From Larix sibirica (Eukaryota > Streptophyta > Pinopsida > Pinales > Pinaceae), in NCBI GenBank assembly GCA_004151065.3, contig NWUY0300085089.1, positions 1-16,288 on the forward strand: DNA of 16,288 nucleotides, written 5' to 3'. Of the stretch, positions 1 to 9,726 are shown one piece after another. Each line of letters opens with the position of its first letter. Within the stretch, counting starts at the first letter, position 1. Position numbers and translations under genes: made by a program. The notes beneath the pieces were generated by a model that did not search any database, was not told the DNA's origin, and worked only from the letters and a program-made list of their open reading frames with translations.

Positions 1-3000
1 TGCAAAAGTAATTTGTATGAAGTGCGCACTCTATGCAAAGTCAAGTTTAAGCAAAGTTCTAAGATTTGCACATTTGGGCAAAGTTAATCTCTGAACAGTA
101 TCTCTGAACAGTAGAAAGTGAAAACGTGGTAAATAGGTGAAGGTGAATTGCACAATTAATTTGTGAAATAAAGTGGAAGAAAAATTAAAGCATAGTATTT
201 GCTAGGTCTAACGCATGTCCTTAGTTAAAGAAAAGAAAATATTCATGTATTGGGCAGTAAATTGTGTGCCCCCCCTTTTCCCTTGACGTGCTGTAAATTC
301 TAAATTATGCATTCCCATCAATCTATGCCAATCCCGTAGCAACTAGAACACTTAAGCAATCACCATCAAAACATCTTCACAACATTTTTTTTTTTTATTG
401 CTATTTGTGGTTGACCAAGAGTATTAATATCTAAGTACACGAGCTTCCATAAACATACCTTATGTTCTTCATAATAATTCTTACTAAAGATCTTGTTGGT
501 GATAGAATGCATAAGAAGCCGCTACAGGTTTAAAGAATAGCATATAAATCACAAATGTCAATCTGGGTCATGGTGATTTCTGGTGAGCATGTTTATTCTA
601 CCATGAGCTCCAACTCACAAAAAAAATGGAAAATTCTTGTTGACAGGTTCCAATGTATGATAAAAACCATTTGCTGCACATGTCTGTTAATGTTGAGGTA
701 TGATGTCTGCTCTTGACATCTTCTATTTGAGATATTTGTCAGAATGATTAAATTTTGCTCAGATGTACAGAGTTGGGATCTTGGTTCCACACTTGTTGAA
801 TTATTTACACTCCATCTTCCTTGGAGTACGCTACTTCGGTGCTTCCAAATCTGTAAAAACAGAACAACCCATGAGACAACAAATATGGATGAAAATGGAG
901 AGCGAGAAACCAACTTATTTGCTCTCATTTCAAACCCATGTCTAAATGACAAATTGGTGATCTTCCATATGTAAAAACAACACCTTTGGTAGTTGCATCC
1001 TTCAGAATAGTGATGGACGAATCAACCTCTAAGAATTTATTTGTTGCCACAAATTCCCCATGATATTGAAATTGTGTATTGGAATATGTTATTCTCAGTG
1101 CCATCAGTACAAGAATAAATGCATAGTGTATGGATACCATGATATTTAACCATCTTGCATAGAATTCCAAATTCCAAAGAAGAGGAAAAATTTAAGCCCA
1201 ATAGAGAAATTTTATTCCCATTAAAGCCAAATATGAAGAAAACCAGAATGGCAATTTCCCAAACAGAATTCAAAAGCCAAATTTTATTATAGAAATCAAT
1301 TTGTATCAAACAGTGCTAAACTTAGCAAACTGCTTAATGAATCTTGAATTGTGCACATATTTTCTCTGAGATGAACTTCTATTAATCAAATGATGTTCTA
1401 TGTCACCAAATTTGAACACAATCTTACCTTCACAACTATTCTTTGGGTGGAAATTTTGCTCATGATTGCCTTGTTGGAGTAGACCGTCATCTAGGAGATG
1501 CATGTACTATTATTTTGAATTATTTTATGTACTTTATGCGACTCTATGTTTTCCATATCTGATCTTTATGCAGGCATCAAACTATGATTCTACCAATCGA
1601 GCCAACAATGTGACCATCAATTGGAATTTCTGGCGAATTTGTAAAGGCAACACCTAGATATTATGTCAACTAGCCAAAGAGCCAACACCCACAATCTACA
1701 TGGTTTCCTTTCTGCGTCTTTCTCTGTAACAGAAACATGATATTCCAGGATGGCCTATTGTTTGGTATTGAATGCTACCAGATTTCACATAGAACCATTG
1801 TTATGCATTGAGAGTTAGAGGTGAATTTGTTGCTTTCCTGTATGCCACCAACATTCCATACATATATTCATACTTTTAAAGAGTAGAAATATACCAAATC
1901 ACAACTTATTTCCATGAGTTGCATACTGGAGATTAATCAGCTCATGTTTTGTTGGAAAAATAACAATTCTGAATTACCCACTTTACCCTATGATTTGATG
2001 ACCTTTCCAAATCCCTTTCGGACATTTTCCAAAGCAATGAATATATGGTAATGGAATACAGATCAATGCTAGAACTATTTCATCAATATTACTAGATTTT
2101 GAACCCTTAAGCTACATACAACTATCTTCTTTTGCTTTGCAAATTTGAGGATAAGGTTTTTGCTCATGCTAGTTAGTTTTCCAAGAAATAAAAACATCAC
2201 AGAAACAAGTCACTGGAAACTCAAAAATCTATTGTCTTAGTTTATTTCCATAATGAAATCTAGTATGAGCATACAGTCACCCAAAACTGCCCTAAATATC
2301 TCCAAACTGCAAAATACATTTGGTCTTGTTCAAAACCTTCTCAAGTTGCCATAGATTGTTGTAGGTGATTGTTTTACAAGTTAGGAAAATAAATTTTTAA
2401 AAGGAAGTTTTATTTAGACTTCACCATCTAGATTTAGATATATGTCCATGTTTATTGTTGTTCATCTTCGTAAGGCGTTGTTATGGTTGTTCATTGTACT
2501 GCAATTTTGTTATTGACTTTTAGTTTGACCATTGGCTCATGAACCAGTTACTGGAGAAAATTAGCATCTAATAGGTACTAAAGCATCTTGTGCGTACTTT
2601 TCCCTTATTTCTATCTTAATGCAATTCAAGATTTTTATTTTATTTTGACAAAGAAAGGGCCCTAATGTGCAAAAATACTCGAATTTTGACTTACTTTTAC
2701 ACAACGATAAAAGTCTGAAACTGCTTTATAAATATGCCTACAAAATCCTCACTATGAATTTTCTAAAAAATTGCAGGCATGGGTATCTGAATGATTATAC
2801 TGCACATAAAACCCATGTCTTTATTTTTCTTGATTTGGCCTCAGATGCATGCTAATGTCATGAAAAAAATGTCCTTGGAGCAGATTTGACAGTGCTGAAA
2901 CTTTTTGCATTTGAATTTTGGTTTGATTGCATTCCCCAGAGCACCCTGTTTGAGTTTGTTACGATCTAATAGGTTCCAAATCATTTTTTTGGCATGTAGA

Positions 3001-3035
3001 ACACTCTCCATGTGTGGGATTTCAATTTGGAGTTG
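1..3035. other. AT-rich non-coding stretch, no gene recognised
   Basis: This stretch is AT-rich, with a T12 run at 385-396 and frequent stops in all frames. The open frames are short (60-119 codons), overlap on opposite strands, lack recognisable domains and often begin at non-ATG codons. One minus-strand frame (ATG at 1138-1140, stop at 925-927) starts with a hydrophobic run resembling a signal peptide, but I could not link it to a family. The stretch may contain old transposon debris or intron sequence. I see no tRNA, rRNA or convincing exon chain. Confidence 0.6.
87..112. repeat. perfect 13-bp tandem duplication
   Basis: The unit ATCTCTGAACAGT occurs twice back to back (87-99 and 100-112) with no mismatch. 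A perfect short duplication like this is most simply a recent replication-slippage event or a two-copy minisatellite. It has no coding context. Confidence 0.9.
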
Positions 3036-3267
3036 TGCTAGTATGAAAACCAATGAGGGTGTTACAAGATGTGCGTTTTCTATAACATGCAATTGTCACC
3101 AAGTTTAAAACAGATTTGTACTTTGTCCAGCTTCTAATTGAATCAATGCTTGACCTCCCTAACACTTGAAATATTATGAATCATCCCCGTAGTATTTAAA
3201 TCATCCCCAACCATCAAATTTGGGTTCGGTGTTATGCTAGTGGGAAAACCAATGAGGGTTACAAGAA
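3036..3267. repeat. duplicated ~33-bp motif, two copies 199 bp apart
   Basis: The motif TGCTAGTNNGAAAACCAATG followed by AGGG and TTACAAGA occurs at 3036-3069 and again at 3235-3267. The second copy lacks the extra GT within 'agggtgttac' and differs at two bases after TGCTAGT. Both copies are in the same orientation. The first lies inside an 83-codon minus-strand open frame (2841-3092, non-ATG start considered) of unknown identity, whereas the second does not. I read this as a partial duplication inside repeat-derived DNA. No function can be assigned. Confidence 0.7.
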
Positions 3268-4749
3268 CAACAAGAAGTCATGTGCAGGAAAAAATCATGT
3301 TTATCACCATCATTGTACAAGGAGTCAAAAAGTTCATATGAGAGCATGAGGTATGTTTTAAAAGGTTTTATGAATGCCCCCAACTAAAGGTTTTTACAAG
3401 GTATGAAAATTACAAAATAGGGAAGGGCATATAAGTAAAGCACAAGGAATCATAAGAGGCATACAGAATTTTCCAAGTACACTTCTTCTAGCATTCAATG
3501 AATTTTTTATTAAAGATTAGAAAATAAACATACCTACACCTATATGAGAAGTCCATGATTTCTGCAACAAGTATATGACATCCTGAGAGGTAGGAGAGTT
3601 GAGATGGTCCACAATGGTGAGCTGAACTGAGCTGAATGAATAGAACCTAGATCATGCGATACTTGTAGCTTGTTGTAAACTGAGATCTAGAAGCTTGAAA
3701 CTTGTAACATGTAGACGGAGATTTGGATCATTACCTTTCTGATGGAGCAACAAATCTTGGAAATTTGTGACATAAGGAGAAATGGAACTCAGATAGAATT
3801 TTTATTTCACTTTCAATATTTGCAAATCTTGTCTTCCAGCAAGCTAGTTTTCAAACAATATTTCCTTGACTACATCTAGAGGGTTTTCAAAGTGAGAAAT
3901 TACTATACTCGAGGAATGCACAGCAACAAGTTGGTTTTCAAGCACTCCATGATCTGACGGTGCCTAAGAACAGTGTTCACCCTCAAATTTATTTGGAAAA
4001 GGGAACAAGAAACACAAAGTAGCTCAACAGTGTAAGTGGGGCGAGTGATATTATTGTATGGGTTAGGGATGGGTGGAGCAAGAAAGTGTGAAAAATTTGT
4101 GAAGTAAAAATAGGTTGACATCATAATGTGGTAGTAGTAGTATCATTGAAAAATTTAAGATTGACTACATAAACAAAAAATTTAGACTTTGATGTGTATG
4201 GGTTGTTAAGCTCGGAAGAAGGAAATATATGGGCATACCATGGTGAATAAGTAGGATGAATAGTGGATATCAAGAAGATTTCATTAATAGCAATGCTATG
4301 GTGAATGTGACTTGACATGGTATGGAGCTTGACTTCTCTTTGATACTAGTCTTCATAGCAATTCTTTGTTCACCTTGATTTCGATCCATCTTGAAAATTT
4401 TGGGTACTCTTGGTCAACAATTGAAATGTTCGTGTAGCGAGCTCTTCATTCATATATCTTCAAATTTTATTTTGAAAATCAGTCGTCCATAGATTTTGGT
4501 TTTCTGGAACCTTTCGGAACCTGCAAAAAAACTTAGCATTTGCCTGCAGTAAAATATGAGATGATGGAGGAAGAAAGGTGGTCGATCTTTCTTCTTCCAA
4601 GAAATACAAAAAACAACTACAAATAATGCAAATAAAATATATCCAAGGAAATATAAGTGAAGAAAAAATCAACTTTTACCTCTTGAGAATTGATGGCCAG
4701 CTTGGACTACCCAACAGTATTTCATAGATAAAAATTTTGTTTCATGTCT
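3268..4749. other. AT-rich non-coding stretch, no gene recognised
   Basis: Only short open frames (65-73 codons, minus strand) are present, with biased AT-rich composition and no domain signature. A short GTA trinucleotide run sits near 4129-4142. I see no splice-consistent exon set, RNA gene or transposon terminus here. Confidence 0.55.
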
Positions 4750-4807
4750 GATTGGAGTGATTCAAAATTCAGATTGGAGTCACTAAAAATTCAGATTGAA
4801 GTGGACT
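4750..4807. repeat. 22-bp tandem repeat, about 2.6 copies
   Basis: Units start with GATTGGAGT (third copy GATTGAAGT) and end with AAATTCA, at 4750-4771, 4772-4793 and a partial copy at 4794-4807. The middle of the unit varies between copies (gattcaa versus cactaaa). It is a small degenerate minisatellite with no coding potential. Confidence 0.8.
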
Positions 4808-4889
4808 CATAGGGATATCTTTGGTATACACAAGTTTCTAAAGTGTGTTTAAATAATGTATCAAACATATTTAGGAACAACCTACTTGT

Positions 4890-5443
4890 TGTCACATCCC
4901 CAATGGCATTAGTGGCCTATCATGACCACGGGGGATCTTATCCTTTCTTTCTATTTCTGATACAAACACATTAATGTCTAACTCCTAGTTATTATACTAC
5001 ATAGCAGCCTACGCCACTTGATCTCAATACACTAGGTGCACATAACACTATGATCCATATGTGAAACTACATAAACTAACTTTACCTCGCTATAACATAC
5101 CCCTTCTTACCCTTTGGAAATTTTGGGGCAATTTTTTTTTCTTTTTAATTATATTTATGTTAAGAATGTCATTTCTAACAATAGGAAAATCCCCAAAAAT
5201 CTATATCTACAGATTATAACTCACAATTGCGAAACTCATAAAATAAACATGCAACAAAGATACTTAGTTAACAACCATTAACCACAACACCAAGTCTATA
5301 TTAACATTTACTCATAAATGCACTTGTTGTAGTGATCTTTATTGGAACTAACATGAAACGTAGTAATTACATGTTTGACAAATCTTAGTTATGCATATTA
5401 AATAAAACATAACTATTTAATTAACATTAGTAAAACCTCTAGG
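4890..5443. other. possible LTR-derived non-coding segment interrupted by the LINE
   Basis: The segment opens with TGTCACATCCCC, the kind of TG-plus-pyrimidine-rich start common at plant LTR termini. It continues as AT-rich, stop-riddled sequence with a T9 run (5133-5141) up to the LINE poly-T at 5444. There is no primer binding site, polypurine tract or coding domain beside it, and the matching LTR end was not found. The LTR reading is therefore inference from the terminal motif only; ordinary intergenic DNA is an alternative. Confidence 0.25.
5434..5443. repeat. candidate target-site duplication, 3' side of LINE
   Basis: AACCTCTAGG sits directly against the LINE poly(A) tail (poly-T on this strand). 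A near copy, AACCTCCAGG, lies at 11625-11634, where the 5' end of the element is plausible. The match is 9 of 10 bases and does not extend cleanly, so chance similarity cannot be excluded. Confidence 0.3.
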
Positions 5444-5452
5444 TTTTTTTTT
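5444..5452 (-). other. LINE poly(A) tail (A9)
   Basis: Nine T on the plus strand, i.e. A9 on the element strand, end the 3' UTR 18 nt after the AATAAA hexamer. This marks the 3' end of the retrotransposed RNA. The tail is short, as expected for an old copy. Confidence 0.8.
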
Positions 5453-5464
5453 CATTCGAAAAAG

Positions 5465-5490
5465 ACAACTTTTATTAGATAAAAAGTTGT
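5465..5490 (-). promoter_or_regulatory. 3'-terminal RNA hairpin of the LINE
   Basis: ACAACTTTT (5465-5473) and AAAAGTTGT (5482-5490) form a perfect 9-bp stem around an 8-nt loop, 12 nt from the A tail. Plant and other LINE 3' ends often carry a stem-loop recognised by their reverse transcriptase, and position and shape fit that role. The function is inferred. Confidence 0.55.
5471..5476 (-). terminator. AATAAA polyadenylation signal of the LINE
   Basis: TTTATT on the plus strand reads AATAAA on the element strand, 18 nt upstream of the A tail, a normal spacing for cleavage and polyadenylation. The hexamer overlaps the loop and distal stem of the terminal hairpin. Confidence 0.7.
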
Positions 5491-5645
5491 ATCCAGAGAT
5501 ACTGAACAGCAAGTAGCCTATGCATATATAACAACAATATCCAGCAGTGCCCTATTAACAGTCTAACATAATTAAAACTATCAGAAAATTAACATCCAGC
5601 CAGTAGCCTCAAGTCCATAGTCCAAAGACTTTCAGTTACAAAACA

Positions 5646-6440
5646 TTAGTCATATGCAAGGCAGAACGACTCAGAAGGAATACCATGACAAAATTTCAGA
5701 ACATGGATGGAGCCATCCATCTCTCCCAAGGCCAACTTAGAAATCTTATCAGCTTCCCCATTATAATCACAATAAATGTGATGAAAAGAGATATTAGTAA
5801 ATCCATCCATGAGGGAAAGCACACAATTCATCCACCCATACAGTGGTAACGATGTCAAGTCGTTCTCTCCCTTAGCCCAGTTGATAATAACCTGGGAATC
5901 ACCGAAAATAGTCACCCTGGATAAACCCAAGAAATGAGCAAAGTAAAGCAGGCTCCAGAGAACTAATAGTTCTGACCGGGTGTTGGTACCCCTGCCAGCT
6001 CTCAACCGAAGATGATAGCAAATACTAGGATTAAGTTTTAAAACACATCTTGAGCCACAATATCCTTACTGGGCCGAGCCACAATATTCTTCCTCATGTT
6101 GAATAATCCTTCTCATTAAACATTTTAAAGGTGGCTGATATGTTTTAAAATACCCAGCAATACGTGCAGTAAGAATGGATCAAGGTATGCGTTCTTCCCT
6201 GAAGATAATAGCATTACGGGCTTTCCAAAGCTCCCACCAGGTAACACATATGAGTGTCGGTTCAAATTTATGCGCCCCAATCCACTGCCCAAAGAACTGC
6301 ACTGGAGGGAGACCCGTCCAGGGAAAATAGAATCCCAAAGACACTTGAAGTTCGGTCCAAAGTGCTCTAAAGAAAATACAAAGCCCAAAAATATGGTTCA
6401 CATCTTCCACCGCATTCCTGCACAAAACACATAGCCCAGC
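5646..6440 (-). other. ORF2 part 3: zf-RVT end and C-terminal RNase H domain
   Basis: In a third frame, the zinc-binding region found after plant RTs gives a Cys-x2-Cys-x8-His-x4-Cys pattern (6431 down to 6378), then a WWELWKARN block. After TGA at 6180 and TAA at 6066 comes an RNase H domain of the type that ends many plant L1 ORF2 proteins. It has GTNTRSELL with Glu (5970-5972), IFGDSQ with Asp (5898-5900), and NGEAD with Asp (5748-5750). The first catalytic Asp, expected in an FDGA-like motif, appears as Cys (YCGSAQ), so this site is probably dead. RNase H removes the RNA from the hybrid after first-strand synthesis. Confidence 0.85.
6052..6087. repeat. 12-bp direct repeat, 24-bp period, inside RNase H region
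   Basis: GAGCCACAATAT occurs at 6052-6063 and again at 6076-6087. With mismatches the similarity runs to about 19 bases. The 24-bp period equals eight codons, so the frame is kept; the intervening codons include the TAA stop at 6066-6068. It may be a small in-frame duplication in this copy, or part of the element consensus. Confidence 0.7.
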
Positions 6441-8626
6441 CCTTGAAAGCCGCATTTGCAGATATTACTCCAAGTGAGGACTCTGTTGTTCAAGACTAAC
6501 CAAATGAAACGGAGGATTTTTGGGGCACAATTCAACTTCCAGAACTTAGAAAAGCCCAGATTTCGAACCTCTCCATATTCATCGTCCATCAAGTAAGAAT
6601 AAGCCAGCTGCGCCATCAAATTACCATCCACAGGGTTCAACCCCCATAATAGATTGTCATCGTCATGTGAAAAGGAGACATCGGCCTGTTTGAGGGCATT
6701 TACATACCGGTTCCAACAAATGGCATGATGTGGCTCCAATGCCAAGTCCACGGTTGTCTTCCATCTAGTATTACCATACTCCAGTTGTTGACCGGCCTGC
6801 TTCAGGACATATACATTATGGGAATGTAGCACATGAACCAAACCATCGCTAAGGCAAAAAGAATTCCCAATACCAGCAATGGGATCAATACCCACGTAAA
6901 TATGGGTTCCCCTCCCCACTTTCCAACTGATACCAGCATTTATAATAGGGAAAGCCTTCTTAAAACTACGCCAAATAATGGATCCACAGGGGTTCCAGAG
7001 CCACAGGGGAAGTGGGAGCTGACCCAAATATTTCTCCTTGATAACCTGCCCCCAAAGCCCAGGATCTTGAAAACACCTCCAACAGGTTTTAGCTACAAGC
7101 GCTAATTTAAACTTATAAAGGTATTTGATGCCCCATCCATTGTACATCCTCAACCGAGTAATAGACTCCCAAGACACTAAATGCGAGATGTGTTGTCCCT
7201 CAACTCCATTCCACAAGAAGCTAGCAAAAATTCTTCTAATATTCTGAATGACATGTATAGGGAAAATATAAAGGGATAACCATAAAACAGGGATACATTG
7301 TAGCACCGAGCAAACAAGTGTAAGTCTACCTCCTAATGATAAATATCTGAAACCCCACCCAGTAATCCTCCTTCGAATCTTTTTTATAAGCCATCCACAA
7401 TCACCAATTTTAAGGCCATAAGGCTTAAGGTAATAGCCAAGATAGCAAAAGCCTATACCCAACTCCTTCACTTGGTAAGGAAAGATCTCACATATCTATT
7501 CCAATAGGGCCGATTCAATACAATGATAAAGAAAAATAGACTTACCAGAGCTTATCTCCAAACCTGCTGCATTACAGAAACATGTTGTTATAGCTTTAAA
7601 ATGTTGCCATTCCCCCCGGGATCCCATTCCAAACAATAACACGTCATCCACGAACAGCAAATGGGTTAATGAGTGTGTTGGAGCCACTTTAATACCTTTA
7701 ATATTCCCACAATTCCTAGCCTCATTAATCAGTAAACTTATACCCTCCACAGCCAAAATAAATAAGTAAGGTGATAAAGAACAACCCTGTCTTAGTCCTC
7801 TTTCCCCGCGAAAAGAATCAGATGGCATACCATTCAATAAGACTGAGAAGTTCGTTGTCGAAACACAAGACATAATCTAGTTTACCACATCCAGAGGGAT
7901 ACTGATTTGAAGCAAGATGAACCTAAGGAAGGTCCAATCAAGCCTGTCATAGGCTTTCTTCAGATCCAACTTCAGAACTAATGCCAGTAGATCCTTCTAC
8001 TTGATGGTATGAAGTCCCTCCTGGGCTAACCCCACCGCGTCTAGCAGTTTCCTATTGTGAAGAAACACAAACTGCTCTGCTAAGATACCGAGAGCCAGAT
8101 AGGGTTTAATGCGTTCAACAATCACTTTGGAAATGACTTTGTACAGTAGATTACATAGCGAGATAGGATAGAAGTCACCAAAGTCATTGGGCTTATCCAC
8201 TTTGGGAATGAGAGTAAGGTAAGTCTCATTGAGAGAGGGCGGGATACGATCCTTAGCACAAGACTCCTCCACAGCAACCGTGATTTCTCCCCCTAATAAT
8301 GGAAAAAAGTGGAGATAGAACTCGACGGTCCAACCGTCCGGCCCCGAAGATTTGTCTTTCGAGAAAAACTTTAAGATCTTCAATATCTCAGCATCACAAA
8401 TAGGACACCCAATGATCACGGCAGCCTCATCATCAAACAAACGTGGAAAAAGTTGGATGATTCTTAAGTGATCTTCCATATTTTGAGAGGGGTTTTGTCT
8501 ATAGATGCCTTTAAAATGATGAATTGCAGCATCACATAACTGAGACTGTTCCTGCAATACCTGACCCTGTCCACCATCAATTTCCCAGACTAAATTTATA
8601 ACTCTCCACTGATTTGCAAAGCGGTG
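6441..8626 (-). other. ORF2 part 2: reverse transcriptase domain and thumb
   Basis: This is the polymerase of target-primed reverse transcription, in a different frame from part 1. Visible blocks are SSGPDGW (PDGW at 8330-8341), LIPKVDKPNDF, PISLCNLLYK, LKLDLKKAYDRLDW with the motif A Asp at 7964-7966, GLRQGCSLSP (7769-7798), and FVDD (7643-7654), the counterpart of the YADD/FADD active site with both Asp kept. Then come GLEISSGKS and YLSLGGRL, typical of the plant L1 thumb. TAG stops interrupt at 7997-7999, 7877-7879 and 7496-7498. The 7877 stop most likely replaces the Trp of a VNWIM-type motif. Val in place of the usual Ala in the catalytic box is conservative. Confidence 0.92.
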
Positions 8627-8631
8627 AAAAA

Positions 8632-9726
8632 TTTTGTATTGCGGTCCCCCGCCTTAACCCAAATCGCCCTACTCTTTTGTCGCCATGTCTCCTCTTGTAA
8701 CCCCAAAAGTCTAGACTTTTCCAATTCCAATGATCGCATCCTGCAAATCACATCAGGGTCAAAGTTCGATTCATCCACCTCCAGAGTCACAGCTTGTAGT
8801 TCCCTGTCAATATCAGATAGCCTGCTACTATTGGAAACCTTCTTAGCCTTCTCCCAATCACGTACCTTCTTCCTTAGGTAGCCAAGTTTCATAGTAAGAA
8901 CATAAATAGGGGTTCCTTCAAAAAAATGTGCACAATCCACCCAGACAAATTTCACATAATCATTGAACTCCTCATCCCCAAGCCAGACAAGGTTGGACTT
9001 GAATGGATAGCCTCCAATCTTCATCTCAAAATCAAGTTGTAAAGTAACAGTCTTATGGTCGGAGAAACCAATGGAGTATGACCAGGATCGGAACCTGCCC
9101 ATCGCAGAACAAAGATCGTTTGACATGAGAAAACGATCAAGTCGTTTGGAAATACCATCTCTACCAGCACGACCGTTTGACCAAGTCGATACTAATTTAG
9201 TCGGCACAATATCCACAAGGTTTGCCCCTTCAAACAGTTCCCCAAAGTAATCTACCAGGAGATCCACTATCCTGGCCGAACCCCAAACCTCATCTTTCGA
9301 AAGTGTCAAATTTAGATCCCCACCAAAAACGAGGCTCGGATCCTAAAGAATACCATTAGCAGAAACACGATCCCAAAACAAACGTTGGTTCTAATAAGGA
9401 GCATAAACATTCAGAAGATGTATCTTCCTATCAAGTCCCTGCAATGTACCGACAGTAAGGATACCTGCAAAAGAGTGATAAGCCCCAAGATTAGCTACCT
9501 CCGGGTTCCAAGCCATTAGGATCCCCACGGAAAGTCCCAAAGAGTCAACAGCACATGCCCACCAATCAGGTTTGATACATAAGAAAAAGTGGAGAGCATC
9601 AGCTGCAGGGAGCATAGTCTCATGTAGAAAAAGTATGGAAGGTTTGTAAGTATCCAAGAAGGACATTAACGCAGCACGTTTTGGCCCGCTGCATAGGCCA
9701 CAGACGTTGAAAGTCATAATTAACAT
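8632..9726 (-). other. ORF2 part 1: APE-type endonuclease domain and linker
   Basis: The exonuclease-endonuclease-phosphatase fold nicks target DNA to prime reverse transcription. Motifs in order are FNVCGL with the metal-site Asn (residue 7), FLHETML with catalytic Glu 36, NVYAP (106-110), GGDLN with Asp 137 and Asn 139, RLDRFL, and GFSDHKTV with the terminal Asp-His pair (223-224). All key residues are intact. TAG stops fall at codons 112 (9391-9393) and 128 (9343-9345). After the nuclease comes a charged helical linker, and the segment ends in GDRNTKFF, the usual junction just before the RT region, where the first frameshift occurs. Confidence 0.9.
9720..9726 (-). promoter_or_regulatory. 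ORF1/ORF2 stop-start overlap (ATGTTAA)
   Basis: The ORF1 stop (TGT TAA) and ORF2 start (ATG TTA) share seven bases in different frames. Such a coupling would let ribosomes ending ORF1 restart at ORF2. Reinitiation is known for some bicistronic LINEs; here it is an inference from layout. Confidence 0.5.

Larger units (their letters stand above)
5453..5645 (-). other. LINE 3' UTR
   Basis: The interval lies between the ORF2 stop (TAA, 5646-5648) and the A tail. It has no open frame and is AT-rich. It ends with a strong hairpin and a poly(A) signal. In L1-type elements this region is where the reverse transcriptase engages its own RNA; that role is known for related elements and only inferred here. 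Confidence 0.75.
5646..9726 (-). pseudogene. LINE ORF2, broken (endonuclease-RT-RNase H polyprotein)
   Basis: ORF2 encodes the replication enzyme of the LINE, and about 1,360 codons are present, close to the family's usual length. The start is the ATG at 9724-9726, which overlaps the end of ORF1 by 7 nt; a second ATG (9715-9717) three codons on is an alternative. Coding sequence changes frame twice: near 8627-8631 and near 6435-6445, each best explained by one lost base. Seven in-frame stops are present: TAG at 9391, 9343, 7997, 7877 and 7496, TGA at 6180, TAA at 6066. All four domains can be followed across these lesions, with no large gap. The final stop is TAA at 5646-5648. No functional protein can be made from this copy. 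Confidence 0.93.

Noticed and set aside
593-952. 119-codon minus-strand open frame with a TTTTTACAG splice-acceptor-like site inside
   Set aside because: It has no recognisable domain and overlaps plus-strand frames. A pyrimidine run plus AG is common by chance in AT-rich DNA.
925-1140. Minus-strand frame of about 71 codons with an ATG and a hydrophobic, signal-peptide-like start
   Set aside because: There is a faint resemblance to the start of legume-lectin-type proteins, but key residues do not line up, neighbouring frames do not continue it, and no exon chain could be built.
2841-3108. Overlapping 83-codon minus and 67-codon plus open frames
   Set aside because: No family is recognised, and part of the sequence is repeated nearby at 3235, so it looks repeat-derived rather than genic.
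6245-6280. GGTTCAAAT word resembling a tRNA T-arm
   Set aside because: It lies within LINE ORF2 coding sequence, and no acceptor or anticodon stems can be formed around it.
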